From: Jackrogersella multiformis
Lineage: Eukaryota > Ascomycota > Sordariomycetes > Xylariales > Hypoxylaceae
NCBI GenBank assembly: GCA_902806575.1
Contig: CADCXD010000004.1
Coordinates: forward strand, 1,426,001 to 1,490,000
DNA: 64,000 nt
Reading direction: 5' to 3'
Positions within the stretch are counted from its first letter, which is position 1. Every line of letters begins with the position of its first letter. The translations under genes were made by a program, and so were the position numbers. This document shows, one piece after another, positions 47,069 to 58,665 of the stretch. Under the pieces are notes generated by a model. That model was not told the origin of the DNA. It was given only the letters and a program-made list of their open reading frames with translations, and did no database searches.

Positions 47069-49770
47069 ATGTCATCGCCTGTAGCAGAGCTCGAGGCTGG
47101 CTTGAATGCCATGCAGAACCTCAAGCCACCCGGTGTCTCTGGTTCTCGTATCCAGGCATTGACGAACCTGTGTGTCGATAATGTTGAGGTAAGACTTTAG
47201 ATCGTATATCCCGGCTGTCGTTATCGTTGTTGTTTTTGTTTTTATTTATTTATTCGGACAAACCTATGGAATGCTAACTTGAACCTTTCTATTGCAGTCC
47301 GAGTCCGTACTGATTCAAAAAATCTACACACACTTCAAGAAGGTCCCCGCGACACACAAGTTAGGCGTGTTATACGTCGTAGATTCCGTAACCCGCAGAT
47401 GGGTTGACCAGGCTAAACACCAAGGTCAACCCATCAATAGCACTGCAGCAGACGGCACCTATGCTGCAGGTGTGCATAGAGTAACGGAACTGCTTCCCGT
47501 GCTTATGAATGACATCCTTCAGACCGCCCCCGGAGAACAAAAGGTACGCTATATCATATACTTGTCGCCCATTCCGTCGTAGTCTTGGTGATAGCATCAA
47601 CATCTGTCATGGTGCTCCTGGGATAAGCTACTTCAGCTACTTCGGCTACCTCAGCCACATCTAGTCGTGCTATTTCCTAGTATTAGGCCAACTTTCGTCC
47701 TGGCTCCCTCGCGTCTGCAGACATGGCTAAGACACGATTTGTAACATTGACCCGAGAAGAGAAGAACGTACCTAACCATTCCCTATAGGAGAAAATTAAG
47801 AAGCTCGTGGATATCTGGGAGAAAGGTCAGACTTTCCCGCAGGCTCTGATCGAGTCATTCAAGCAGAAGCTTAACACAGTCCCCGCCAAAAGTAGGTGCC
47901 CCAATCCCAAATTTGATGAAACCCCCCACTTCTTCGTCCTCTAGCCCTGTCTCTGAGGTCGCGTATCTGACTTGTTTGCTCTTGCAGCCGAGTCTACAAC
48001 CCCGGTTGGTAGTCCCCCTCCGGGCCCGGGTCTTCCAGGTTTGCCAGAGAACAAGCCGCCTGCTACCGAGGCTCCGAATGCAATCATGGAGGCTCTAGCC
48101 AACATCGCCCGACAGAACGTAACAGTTGCGTCTGCCAACAACAACGTGCCAGCCCCAGCTAGCGCGTACAGCGTGCCACCCGCGCAGACCAATGCAACTC
48201 AGTTCTCGGCTCTAACACTAGGGCAGAGCCAGCCTACTACATCATATCAGGCACCTCAACAGCCAGTAAATATGCCGGGAATGACGTATCCGTTCACGCA
48301 AGCAGGTCAAGTTCAGGCACCAACTCCTGTGCCCCCGGTGACTCCCAGTAGTATAGCCCCTGGCTTCCCTGGTGTAGCTCCAGGTGTCCCCGCCGCACCG
48401 GCTCCTGGCATGGACCCCGGTGTCCAGCAGCAGGTCATGCTGATCAAGCTGCTCGCCGACCAAGGTGTACCTTTTGATAAGATTCCGGCGATTATAGCTA
48501 GCATGCAGAGCAATAGTGTTGCTCTAGGTACACCTACCCCTGCAGCTACTTCAGCTGTCTCACCCCCAGTAGGTCAGTCTCCGTATGCTGCTGCTGGTTC
48601 GTGGGGTCAAGGTGGCTTTCAATCTATTGAGGCACGTGACCACGAGTTTCAACAGGTGAGATCGCCCAATAGATACCATAACCGTTCGAGGTCGCGATCA
48701 CCTCCCCGTCATTGGGAGACACGTGATTCTCCTCGTGGTCGATCTGAACGTGACTATGGTAGTTACGGCCGCAACTCTCCTGGCCTAGGACGTATGGATG
48801 ACCATGATCGTCGTGCCAGAGGCAGCGAGTATCGGCAGCGTAGTCCTGGACGCCGCGGTCGTAGTCCTAGCCCTCCCCATGGCTTCTCTCAGCCCCCGCC
48901 CCCGGCGACTAAATGGTTTGAGTATGACAGAACTATCCCCCAGGGCCATATCAAAGGTAAGCAAGCCGAACATCTATTATAGCCGTACCTGCTGACATGG
49001 ATTATAGTCCTGAGCCGAACTCTGTTTGTAGGAGGAGTCACGTAAGCACCATTCATCGACCTAAAAATGCTGCATTTGCTAACTAACTACTACAGTTGTC
49101 CCGAGAGCGAGTTACGTAGCGTCTTCAACCGTCACGGTCAAGTCCAGACCTGTATTGTCAACAAAGACAAACGACACGCGTTTGTGAAGATGATCACCCG
49201 CAGAGATGCTGTTACCGCCAAGGAAGCTATGGAAAATAGTACTTTCAGGGTGAGTAATGTTCAGAGCCATTGTCGTATTCTTTAATACTAACATACAGCT
49301 AGACTCGGTGGGGCGTAGGCTTCGGGCCGAGAGACTGTAGCGATTACCAAACCGGTATCAGTGTGATCCCTATCAACAAGCTGACAGAGGCGGATCGAAA
49401 ATGGATGTTGAGCGCTGAATATGGAGGAAGTGGTGGCCGTTCTATTGAGTCTGGCCTAGTAGTCGAGGAGCCAGACATCGAGATTGGCGCCGGCGTTTCA
49501 TCAAAGGCAATCAGCCGTCGTATGCAGACTGATAAGGGTGGAAGGCACGGACCCAAGTCTAGCCGTGCTCCAGGAGCCGAGGAGGAGGGGGATCTCACCC
49601 GATGGCGACGAAACCGGGAACCCCGACGAGAAGATCAGCAGGAGGACAGAAACGGGGTCAACACCGGTCCGGCCGTACCGTCATTTCCTTTTGGAATCGG
49701 AACTGGTCCTAATGGAATGCCAGTCTTTCCTCCAGGATTTGCTTTTCCTCCTCCCAGTTCCGAACAATAG
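47069..49770 (+). CDS. Nrd1/Seb1-like RNA-binding protein (CID + RRM)
   Basis: Predicted to bind the RNA polymerase II C-terminal domain and nascent RNA, acting in termination and 3' processing as yeast Nrd1 and fission-yeast Seb1 do. Seven exons (47069-47188, 47298-47543, 47789-47891, 47988-48956, 49008-49041, 49096-49249, 49303-49770) give 697 residues. The N-terminal 155 residues are a CID (for example KLGVLYVVDSVTRRW). A Pro/Gln/Ala-rich linker follows, then an Arg/Ser/Asp-rich patch (about 375-450) and one RRM (about 480-560) with RNP2-like TLFVGG and RNP1-like KRHAFVKM. After it comes the conserved WGVGFGPRDCSDYQTG segment, which in the family packs on the RRM. The C-terminus is Pro/Gly/Phe-rich. 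The exon-5 join is short (34 nt) but restores the RRM, so I trust it. Confidence 0.9.
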
Positions 49771-52176
49771 GAACGGTTAGGACAGGGACAAGGGGAGAGA
49801 CAGGGATGGCATTGAAGGCGCTGCCTAATCCCAACTGCTGGACCTTGAATCCCCCCGGTCGTGTCCGTTGGATTTCAAAGAACTTCATCTTTCTGGTTCA
49901 ATCGGCATAATGCATCGTTGCAGTGTGTGGTGATATTTAGCTACCACACCGCAGCCTATAAGGCACTTTACGAATCACGTAGCATGGATGGGCGTTGGGG
50001 GGTATTCAGTGTTAAGTTTGATAGGACCACAGTTTCCGCACTAGCAGATGCGGAGTCTCGTTCCTACTGACACGACATCGTTGGTCTTCTTCAAGTTCAG
50101 GTTTGACGAACTTTTGCATCCAGGTGTGCGGTTTTGATTTTGATTTTGATGCTTGTTTTTCTTTCACTCGTTTCTGGCAATGTTTATCATGGACCTACAC
50201 CTAAGAATCTTAGGATGATAGTCATGCCGACTCTTTTGCACAGTGCATAATGTATAGTACCCAGAGCACAGAAGGCGTTGAGGGCAGACAAAAAGGGAAA
50301 GGGCGGTTTTCTCGACGATTTCTCTTGAGAGATTCAGGAGATAGGTTACGTTATTGATTGTATTCAGATGGTTTGTCACAATTGACTTTGATTTATGAAC
50401 TTCTTCACTGATAACTATCAGTATCTTGATTGCGTGATCTGCTCTCTAATGTGTCTAATTAATGCTACGCCAATACTAATGATAATACTCATATATGACG
50501 AGTGTAGACTCAAAGGACGTAGATAAAAGCTGTCTATTTAGGTTACTTCAGTCTTTTGGTGGTGGTAGTTCCTATTGTAAGGTAGAGTCGCCCATAATAC
50601 ATAGAGAATAGACCAATCGCATTATGCATGCATGCAAGCCTTACAAACCACAGTCCAGGGCCGCTATATTCCTATTTGCTGCCTCTATGCTGCAGATTTG
50701 CTTCCCATGGTTTAGGTCTCAGCCATGATAAAGATTCTACACCTATGGTAGAAGTGGTACCACACAACACATATCGTACATGCCCAGCACAAACTTGCCT
50801 AGATATATCTGGGACGAGTTCTGTTCTAGGTCTAATCGCGGCTACATCGCCTTCCCCAGATAATAAACGAGTAAATGGCTCTCTACTTGGCGCTGGAACT
50901 GCTACATGCAGATATAAGGTGGTGAGGCATTTCATGAGATCTACCGGCACTTTACTATGTACAATACCGACCATGTAGGTGGGGGTCAGGTGTGGGATGG
51001 GATGGGGAACGGATGGAGGGAGGCAAGACACACATTTGGGGGGGAACAGCTCCGGGACATCCGGATGCCCTCCGGCCACTCAGGCCTGCGACATAGCATG
51101 TGTAAAGGAAATATCAACCACATCTGCTGTCTGTGCTGTCTACTACGGTAACCTTGGTATTGTATATAGTAGCCGGCTAGCTCTTTCACCCGGCTTGGCC
51201 GTTCCTGGGCCGAAGGATACCTGCGCAGGAAGCTCGGAAGAATGCGGATGGACTTCTTATTATTGTAAGACAGGAGGTCTGGACTATCGGCCAATATGGG
51301 AGAACTATCGAACCTTGGTAGGAGCCGTGCTGGCGCCCTGAGCTGGCTTATATATTGTAAGTACGTATCGTGATCTACTGAGGTACACGTAATAGAGCGA
51401 ATAAAATAGGGAAGAGATATCCTAGGTATGTATAGAAAGATACAATGGGTTATGTAGATAGGTACATATCAAATATCCGCAAATGGGTGTAAGTAAAAGG
51501 TGCTGTTAGTTTGCCTACCTATGTTCGTATATAGTTAATATCCACATACTACATAAGTCTTGATACTTCGGTAACTACCTGTTAAAAAAACTGTAGTCTT
51601 AACTCATAACTTACCTAATTGATACATACAAACCATCCCGGGAATCCACGTCGTCAGCCATATAAAGCTACACCAAGATCAAGGGCGAGGACTTCACGAT
51701 ACATATCGTATACCTAATACTTATCTATCATTATAAAGTTTTCCTAATAAAAACGATATGTTAATCATGACATCCTACAACCTAGGTAACTAGGTATCTC
51801 AGTGTTCTGATATATCTTATCTGTATGAATAACCTATTTATCAAAGGTATAAGGAAAGGTATAAGGTAGATGTATAACAAGTAACATATAACACGCAAAA
51901 CAAACCCAGCACCCTACAAAGACCTCAGCATGGTTTAAACGTAATCACACATCTAATACTGCCATTCTTTGTGTACCAAGCTAGTAACCAGCAGCTACAA
52001 TAAGCCAGCTCACGAATATATCCCCTATCAATACACTTATTTTCTCCTGTCTGTCTCCTGTCCCTGTCTCGTTCTCTGTCTCGTTCTCCCCCTTCTCTTT
52101 ACTTCTCTACTTATCTTTTTGTTGTCTCCTCCTATTCTCTCCTCCCTCTCCCCCACCCCCCACCCCCACCGCACCC
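49771..52176. other. Intergenic region between convergent genes
   Basis: No supported gene in 2.4 kb. Open frames at 50628-51341 overlap on both strands, lack a good start and resemble nothing I know. A pyrimidine-rich run (about 52040-52175) precedes the stop codon of the WD40 gene and is probably in its 3' UTR. The stretch 51360-51900 is AT-rich with a few CCTAGG units. Confidence 0.5.
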
Positions 52177-55100
52177 CTAATCATCCTCATAATCCAGATC
52201 CCGCCAATTGACCTTGACCTCGGCCCTCTCAGCCCGCAGCGCCCTCTTCGCATGTTCATCGAGCCGCAAGCCGGCGGCCAGGCGCAGGTTACGGCTGTGG
52301 GTATCGCGGTCGGCGGGGTGCAGGACGAGCGGGGCGGCGCGGGAGCGGGGGATCCAGGAGGAGCGGGGGAAGCCCGCCTGGTTGGCGCGCTGCAGGGCGT
52401 CGAAGGCGGCGAGCAGCGGGGCCTGGGGGTCGCCGCCGAAGTGCGCATCCGCGCGGAAGAGCCGCGTCGCCGCGTACGCCGGGCCCTGCACCGCGCCGAC
52501 CGTCGGGTCCGGGTGCAGCGTGAGCTGCGCCGCGGCGAGGTAGGCCTGGGCCGTCTGCTGGCCGGTGTGCTCTTGGTCTTGCTCTGTGATGCTGGGGGCC
52601 GGCGGGGGCGGGGTGTGGTGGGGGATGAAGGGGCGAGGGCGGCGGATGGCGCGTTGCTTGCCGTCGAGCTGCAGGTTCAGGAACCCCGACGAGACGGCGG
52701 CTGAGCTGTTCTGGCTGGCCTCCAGCTCGTCGTTGTCGATGTCCATTAGGTAGACCCGTCCGCTGCCGTCGCCGATGAGGAGCTTGGTGAAGTCCGGAGA
52801 GAAGGCGCCGGCTGTGATGGGCGCGGCCACTTCGATGAGGTCTCTCACCAGGGCTCCTTTGCCGTGTCGTATGTTCCACACCTTCACGACGCCGTCGGAC
52901 GAGCCGGTGTATAGACGGTCTGTCGTTGTGGCCCAAGCTGTAAATTTGACACCTATGTCTTCGTGTTCTCGGTCTCCGATAATCTCTTCAACCGGATCTA
53001 AACTATCATTAGTCCAAACCCCTTGGACGGGGAAATATATTCAATTCTTACCGCCGTGCTCCAGCACACACATAGGGTCCTCATTTTCACTCTTACCCGA
53101 GTCCCAGACGTAGACCTTGCCATCAGTACAGCCAGCTGCGACGTAGGAGTATAGGGTGCTTTTGGGTCTAGCTTCAAAGTTAGCGTCCTAAACTAAGTGA
53201 CTTATCAAAAGAGAGAGAGAGAGAGAGATCTCATACCGGATTACTATCTCGTTGATATCGATGGCGGGACAATCGAGAGTCTTCACCACGGTATACTGGC
53301 TGGTCGTCTCGCTTAACTCAAAAATGCGAATCTGAGTTCGAATATGTTCCTCGATCTTTTCCGAGGTCTGGGATGCCGAGGTCGCCGCAGCGAAACTCGG
53401 CCGAAAGGGGTGCCACGCAACCTCGAACACATTCGAAGTTGCCGCGCTGTTGACTTTGACCTCGGTGTTCGTGTTCGTATCCCACAGGCAGAGCTCCCCG
53501 GTATCGCGCTTATCTTCCGGGATCTCGCTGTCGTCGTTGTTCAGGCTCCGTGGGGAGTAGCCGATTAGGAGAAGGTGGTTCACACTTCGTTCTATTCCCC
53601 AGCGGACCGCCGATGGAAAGTAAGCCCATTTGTCTGAAGGGACATAGTCTTCACCGTGGACTCGTTTGCAAGAAAACTCATCATATTTGTAAGTTATGTT
53701 TTCATCGTCCCGTACCGCATGATAGACTCGGACTGCCCTCGTAGGAACATCAGCAGCAGTTGCTACCTTGCTAACATGTTCACATTTGTTCGTCACTACG
53801 AAATTGACGCGCCCCTCGTGATTCCACGTATCGCGAAGGCCTACACCGCTCCTATTCGTCTCGGTAGGATACCAGACCTTGACTGTGTGGTCGAAGCTTG
53901 AGGTGAAGATCCAACCTGTTGCGGGGTCATAGTCCGACGAAACTACCGATGTGTAAAGCCAAGGGTCTTGACTCTCTCTCATTGATGGCAAGGCATTGTC
54001 ACCATGTGAAACCAGAGGACGGGGAATTCGGTGATCCGGGTATGCTTGCAAGGAGTGCTCAGCCACCGAACCGAACAGGAGATTTCCAGGTTTGTTGTAC
54101 TGTTGATTGTGAGAATCCGAGTGTGTGGTTGTACCGCAGACGAAGCGGGTGGAATCCGGATTCCAGCTGATGGTCATGATATCGCCGGCACAGTTGGTCC
54201 ACTCGACCTTGGGCTCAATATAATCCTCCCTGTTGCTCTTAAAAGATGTGGTAAAGTTCTTGTAGAGCCTAGTAGACCCGAGGCGGTTGCCGACAATCTC
54301 CCTTGCTAATAACAGCGAAGGAACCACATTTGTTCTCAAGGTATCACCTCGAATATTGGTATCATCCCGTTCAATATAGAATGACTTATTCTCTTCGTGG
54401 GCTTGCTTATGGTATGCATCATCCAAGAAATTCTGGACATCATCCGCAGAACGCTTTAATAAGGAAAGAGGTGGACGTTGCGGACCATTGTATCCTCGAT
54501 GGTGAGCTTCTAGAATACGAGTTTTTATATCCTTAGACTTCTTCATCAAGCGACGCAAGTCTTGGAGATCAGATCTCTTGGAATGAGCTGACCACCTGCC
54601 GTATAATGATCTAGCGAGGCATCGAAGATATTTCACCTCTTCATCGCTGAAGTCAACATGATACACATTTGGTTGTCGTAGCTCGTCAGGCCCAATGTGA
54701 AGTGGGCGGCCTTTGTCTACTGCCGCCGTAATCTGATGTCGCACGTCTGCAGGCAGATATGGCTTTGAAGATAGGCCAAACCATCGGCTCTTCACTTGCA
54801 GTGGTGATCCGTCCCTTTTGAATTCATAGCTTCTACCTGACTGCCACTCTGTTGCTTTCACTCTTGTCCGTAATTGTTGTGGTGTGACTGGCGGCTTCTT
54901 TAACCGGATTGGAGGAGGTGTCCGGACTCGTTGTTCAGCAACCTCTTCGGAGGGGTTTGAATCATTTTGGAAGTATTCTTCTACGTCATCTTCATATTCA
55001 TCTTCTTCAGCTTCTTCATCTTCCTCGTCTTCATCACGTCCATTTGGTACCAATTCGTTAGGTGGCTCTTCAATAGAGGGCAGGATCGAGGATGTTAGCT

Positions 55101-55878
55101 GCGCTCTAGACTCAGGAACGGGTTTTGTTGCCGGTTGTAAAGTAGGATGATGTCGAAATTCCTATAAAGAAAAAGATCAATAAAAAGATAATATAGCATG
55201 AAAGACTTTACACCCTACATTTCCCTTTGCCAGTTCCTCCGTGAGCTCGTGAATACGGACTATGACGAAGGCCTCAACGTCCGGGGCTAGGCGACCATTG
55301 CCGTTATGAAAATGGCGTTCAAAGTCCTCATTGGCGATCTTGCTGATAATTCTGCCACCAAGCTTCTCGACATCGTACACATGATCGTCGAGCTTCTTTA
55401 CGGCACGTTCTAGGTGAGGGAACACTTGGGTTTGTAGACATTTGGTTAATGCCTTTGTGTCGGCCATGGGAGAAGCTGCCTTGGCTGCCTTGTGGCTAAC
55501 CCCATTATGTAGTTTTCGCCGCTTTGACGGGTGATCTGGAGGTTGGCTGTGGTGCGGTGACGGTAAGGTCTGTGGAGGTTGAACATATTGGCTGGAGTGT
55601 CTCGAAGGATGTCGTGACTTGCTACGCTTCGATGTTAAGGTGTTTGTGTTGTTTGCGATGTTCGTGATGTCGTTTGTGATGATGTTCGCGGAGGGCGTGT
55701 TAAAGGCGAGTTTCGAAGGACCGTTCGTTAGGTTTGGGTTGTGGCTTAACTTCATAGAATGTGCTGCCAATAGAGGTTTATCTGAAACAATAGCATCGTC
55801 TTCGTTATCATCGTCGACGCCAGTTAGATCTATAACCTCTCCTCGTCCTCGCATTGCGCCAGACGCGTCGACAGCCAT
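52177..55878 (-). CDS. Large WD40 protein, possibly Raf1/DIM-9-like
   Basis: Probable nuclear scaffold or CUL4-DDB1 receptor. Four exons, high to low: 55878-55219, 55161-53237, 53167-53052, 52997-52177, giving 1173 residues. The first 140 residues are low complexity with an early IDLTGVDDDNEDD acidic motif and basic patches (SKRSKSRH, SKRRK) that may be nuclear signals. A helical segment follows (about 140-220), then an acidic stretch (about 250-300) and a long helical region. A C-terminal propeller includes FDHTVKVW, GELCLWDTNT, DGKVYVWDSG and DGVVKVWNIR as clear WD repeats. From memory the layout (helical N-part plus degenerate propeller, fungal-specific) fits Raf1/DIM-9 of the H3K9 methylation machinery, but I cannot confirm that; a generic WD40 protein is the safe call. 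The last exon is extremely GC-rich. One intron (53168-53236) contains a GA microsatellite. Confidence 0.85.
53210..53229. repeat. GA microsatellite inside an intron
   Basis: About ten GA dinucleotides stand in the second intron of the WD40 gene, near its donor site. On the coding strand it reads CT, a pyrimidine run. Confidence 0.85.
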
Positions 55879-56227
55879 AGTGGATGTTACCCCCACTAAT
55901 AAAGATCCGAAAACGTAAATTAAAATAAAATAATTAACTAAACCGAATAAAATTTAAAACGTTAAAATTATATTTATATTTATTATTTTTAAATTTTAAG
56001 TTTTAAATTAATTATTTTAAAATTATATAATTATAAAATAAATAATTTAAAATAAAAATTATTTTATATAATAATTATATTATTTTTCGTAAAATAAAAT
56101 AAAAATGCAATTAAATTTAAAACTGGCTAAACGTTATCGCTATTATACTTACTTTTAAGTAAATATATAAGAAAAATTACTAAATATACAATTTGTACAT
56201 GGCACAAGCATAAACTCGACAAGCCGA
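55879..56227. other. AT-rich spacer between the WD40 gene and the acyl-CoA synthetase gene
   Basis: Both flanking genes read leftward, so this short spacer holds the promoter of the WD40 gene and the 3' UTR of the acyl-CoA synthetase. From 55916 to about 56110 it is almost pure A/T: in 55921-56100 I count 9 G or C in 180 positions. The flanks return to normal composition within about 60 nt. Confidence 0.8.
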
Positions 56228-58520
56228 TTATAACATCGGTCTGATCGTTGCAGTCTCGTTAATCTCGACGTACATGCGATCAATATCCACCCTGAATTTC
56301 CTAACCGTTTGGGGCCTCTTCAGTTTTAATCTGCGGGTGCGTATGTTAGCGAGAGGACGAGAGGACGAGAATATAAGGGCATATATGCATCATTGTAAAA
56401 ACTTACGTTGGCGTGAGAAGCTCGTTTTCTATAGTAAACGGTTCGATGTCCAGAAGACAGTTACGCACGCGCTCATAGCCGTTGAACTTGAACTTTGTGG
56501 CAATTTCGTCGAGATGCTTGACGAAGGCCTTTACTACACGAGGGTCTTGAGCGGCCACCTTAATGCCTTCGATGTCCCCAGGGGTTACGGTCTTCTTCAG
56601 AATCTTGCTAGCGAACTGACCAAACGTGGCCGGATCTACGCCAAAGATTCCAATTAGCGTCGACTGGCTAGGTTCGCCGTGAACGAAGGCAGAAGCAATT
56701 AGTGGTGAGTTGCCCATGAACACGTTCTCGATTCGCTCGGGGGAGATGTATTCTCCCTGAGACAATTTGAGGACGTTCTTCTTGCGGTCAACTATCTTGA
56801 TTCGGCCCAATTCGTCGATCTCGGCGATGTCACCCGTGTGAAACCACCCATCAGGCTCTAGAGCTTTTCTAGTTTCCTCTTCATTCTTCAGGTACCCCTT
56901 GAAAATGAACGGTCCTCGCAACAACAGCTCACCCCGCGGCCTGGGTTTGTCTGTCACGAAATACTCGAGTTCCGGCTGGGATTCTAAGCATATCTCTATG
57001 CCGACCATCGGCCCACCCACGTTACCGACCGAATAATCGCCATCGAGCTGGAATGATGCTGCGGCGTATGATTCGGTGAGACCGTACCCTTGAGAGAAGA
57101 AGTTTCCCAAAGCGGCCCGAAGGAACTCGTGAACGTTAGGGTCAAGCTGCGCGCTTCCACTCACCATAGAGCGACATCGATCCAAGCCGACGGCGGCCCG
57201 TACTTGAGGAGTCCATATCCGGTCATAGAGGAAGTGCTTGTTGTGTCCTTTACCAATCGGTAATTTCATACTGGCCTTCTTCGCCTCTATCGCTTTCCGG
57301 GAGAGCGCACCTTTCACACCATCGGCCTCGATAGTCTTGGCTCGGATACCCGTGGCGATCCGATTGAATAAACGAGGTACCGAGATGAAACCGGTAGGTC
57401 TTAGTAGTTTTAAATCATCAAGCACTTCCAGCATGTTCCCATGGAAATAACCTATGGCGCAACCTGCGGCCACGGCGCATTGATCAATCATCCGGCCATA
57501 GATATGCGCAAGAGGTAGATAGGAGAAGACAACATCCTTCTCGCCGTAAGTTCCGCTGGAGCGAGCACTCGCGATGGCCGCAACACAGTTCGCGTGGCTG
57601 AGCATCACTCCTTTGGGATCGCCAGTAGTGCCAGACGTATAGTTGACGGTCAGGATATCTTCTGGGCGCGGAGGACGCGGAGCATGGGCCACCTTCGCCC
57701 CAAGTTCCTCAACAGCTTCCATCGACCATATCTGGACGCCATGATCGGCAGCGATGCCGTTCAACAAGGCCAGTTTAGAATATCCGTCTTGCTCCCCGGA
57801 GTCCAGCGGGTCCATACAGATAATCAACTTAAGGTGGGATACTCGAGGTGCAAGAGCAAGAAGGGTCGGAATGTGAGGTAGCGAGGTTACTACGCAGGAG
57901 AGTTCGGCGTGTCTAAGGATGTATTCGGACGCATCAGGCCCTAACGTTTCGTACAGCGAGACGGAGAACAGCGATTGTGAAGCCAATCCAAGATCTTTTA
58001 GTCAACCGAGTTAGCAAGTTGCACCATCATTAGAAACCGGCCGTGATCTTGGCCGCAGCAGCTTCAACCACGAAGAATCCTTACCGGTAATTTGCCACTC
58101 AGGCCTGTTATGGGACCAAATACCAACACCATGGTTGCCAGGTGGAACTCCAATGCGGCGATGAAGCTCATATATACCAGACCCAAAGTTCTTGCTTCGC
58201 ACGGCAACTTCGGCGTACGTCTGCCAGGTATAGTAGTTCTCCCAGGACTTGGACACGGGGTTCCAAGGTCGCGTGCCGAGGGATTTGTTGTCGGGGAATC
58301 GCTTAACGGTATCCTGGAACAGATCATGGAATGTACGTATCTCGGGGACGTAAGTTTCGAGCAGAGGTTTGTCGGTAAACTTATAGTGCCTATATATAGG
58401 AGTTCGACCCTCTCGTTCGCTACCGGGAACGGGTAAAGAGTATGGCGAACCAGGAGGCGGCGGGAGTGACAATTGCTGGATATATGCAGTAGTCTGCGGA
58501 TCAGGACCGATTCCACCCAT
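56228..58520 (-). CDS. Long/medium-chain acyl-CoA synthetase, FAA2-like
   Basis: Activates fatty acids to acyl-CoA through an acyl-adenylate, feeding beta-oxidation or lipid synthesis. Three exons, high to low: 58520-58085, 57994-56407, 56330-56228, giving 708 residues, usual for FAA2/LACS enzymes. Signature motifs: the AMP-binding loop YTSGTTGDPKGV starting near Tyr264, FFSQGYGLTES in the middle, and GWFHTGDIAEID with IVDRKKNVLKLSQGEYISPE near the C-terminus. The ATG at 58520 is the first in frame after upstream sequence with no conserved start. The predicted C-terminus is TIRPML, without the SKL-type peroxisome signal that yeast Faa2 has, so location is uncertain. Chain-length preference cannot be read from sequence. 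Confidence 0.93.
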
Positions 58521-58642
58521 CTTTACAAAGTATCGAGTATCGGCTGTTGGTGTAGATGTACTTAACTGGTTGTAATTGGTTACCAACAAAAGATGAGGAG
58601 AGCGGCGTGATTTGAGGGAGGGAATCGGAAGTAAGGGGGTTC

Positions 58643-58665
58643 CAAACTGTAAACTGTAAACTGTA
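58643..58665. repeat. AAACTGT triple tandem repeat
   Basis: Three perfect copies of the seven-base unit AAACTGT, about 125-145 nt upstream of the acyl-CoA synthetase start codon, likely in its promoter. Confidence 0.9.

Noticed and set aside
50628..51341. Overlapping open frames on both strands between the Nrd1/Seb1-like and WD40 genes
   Set aside because: They compete with each other, some lack an ATG, and none resembles a known protein.
52252..52936. Overlapping open frames on both strands over the C-terminus of the WD40 gene
   Set aside because: The reading frame that joins the WD repeats by splicing explains the segment. The other frames are low-complexity GC products.
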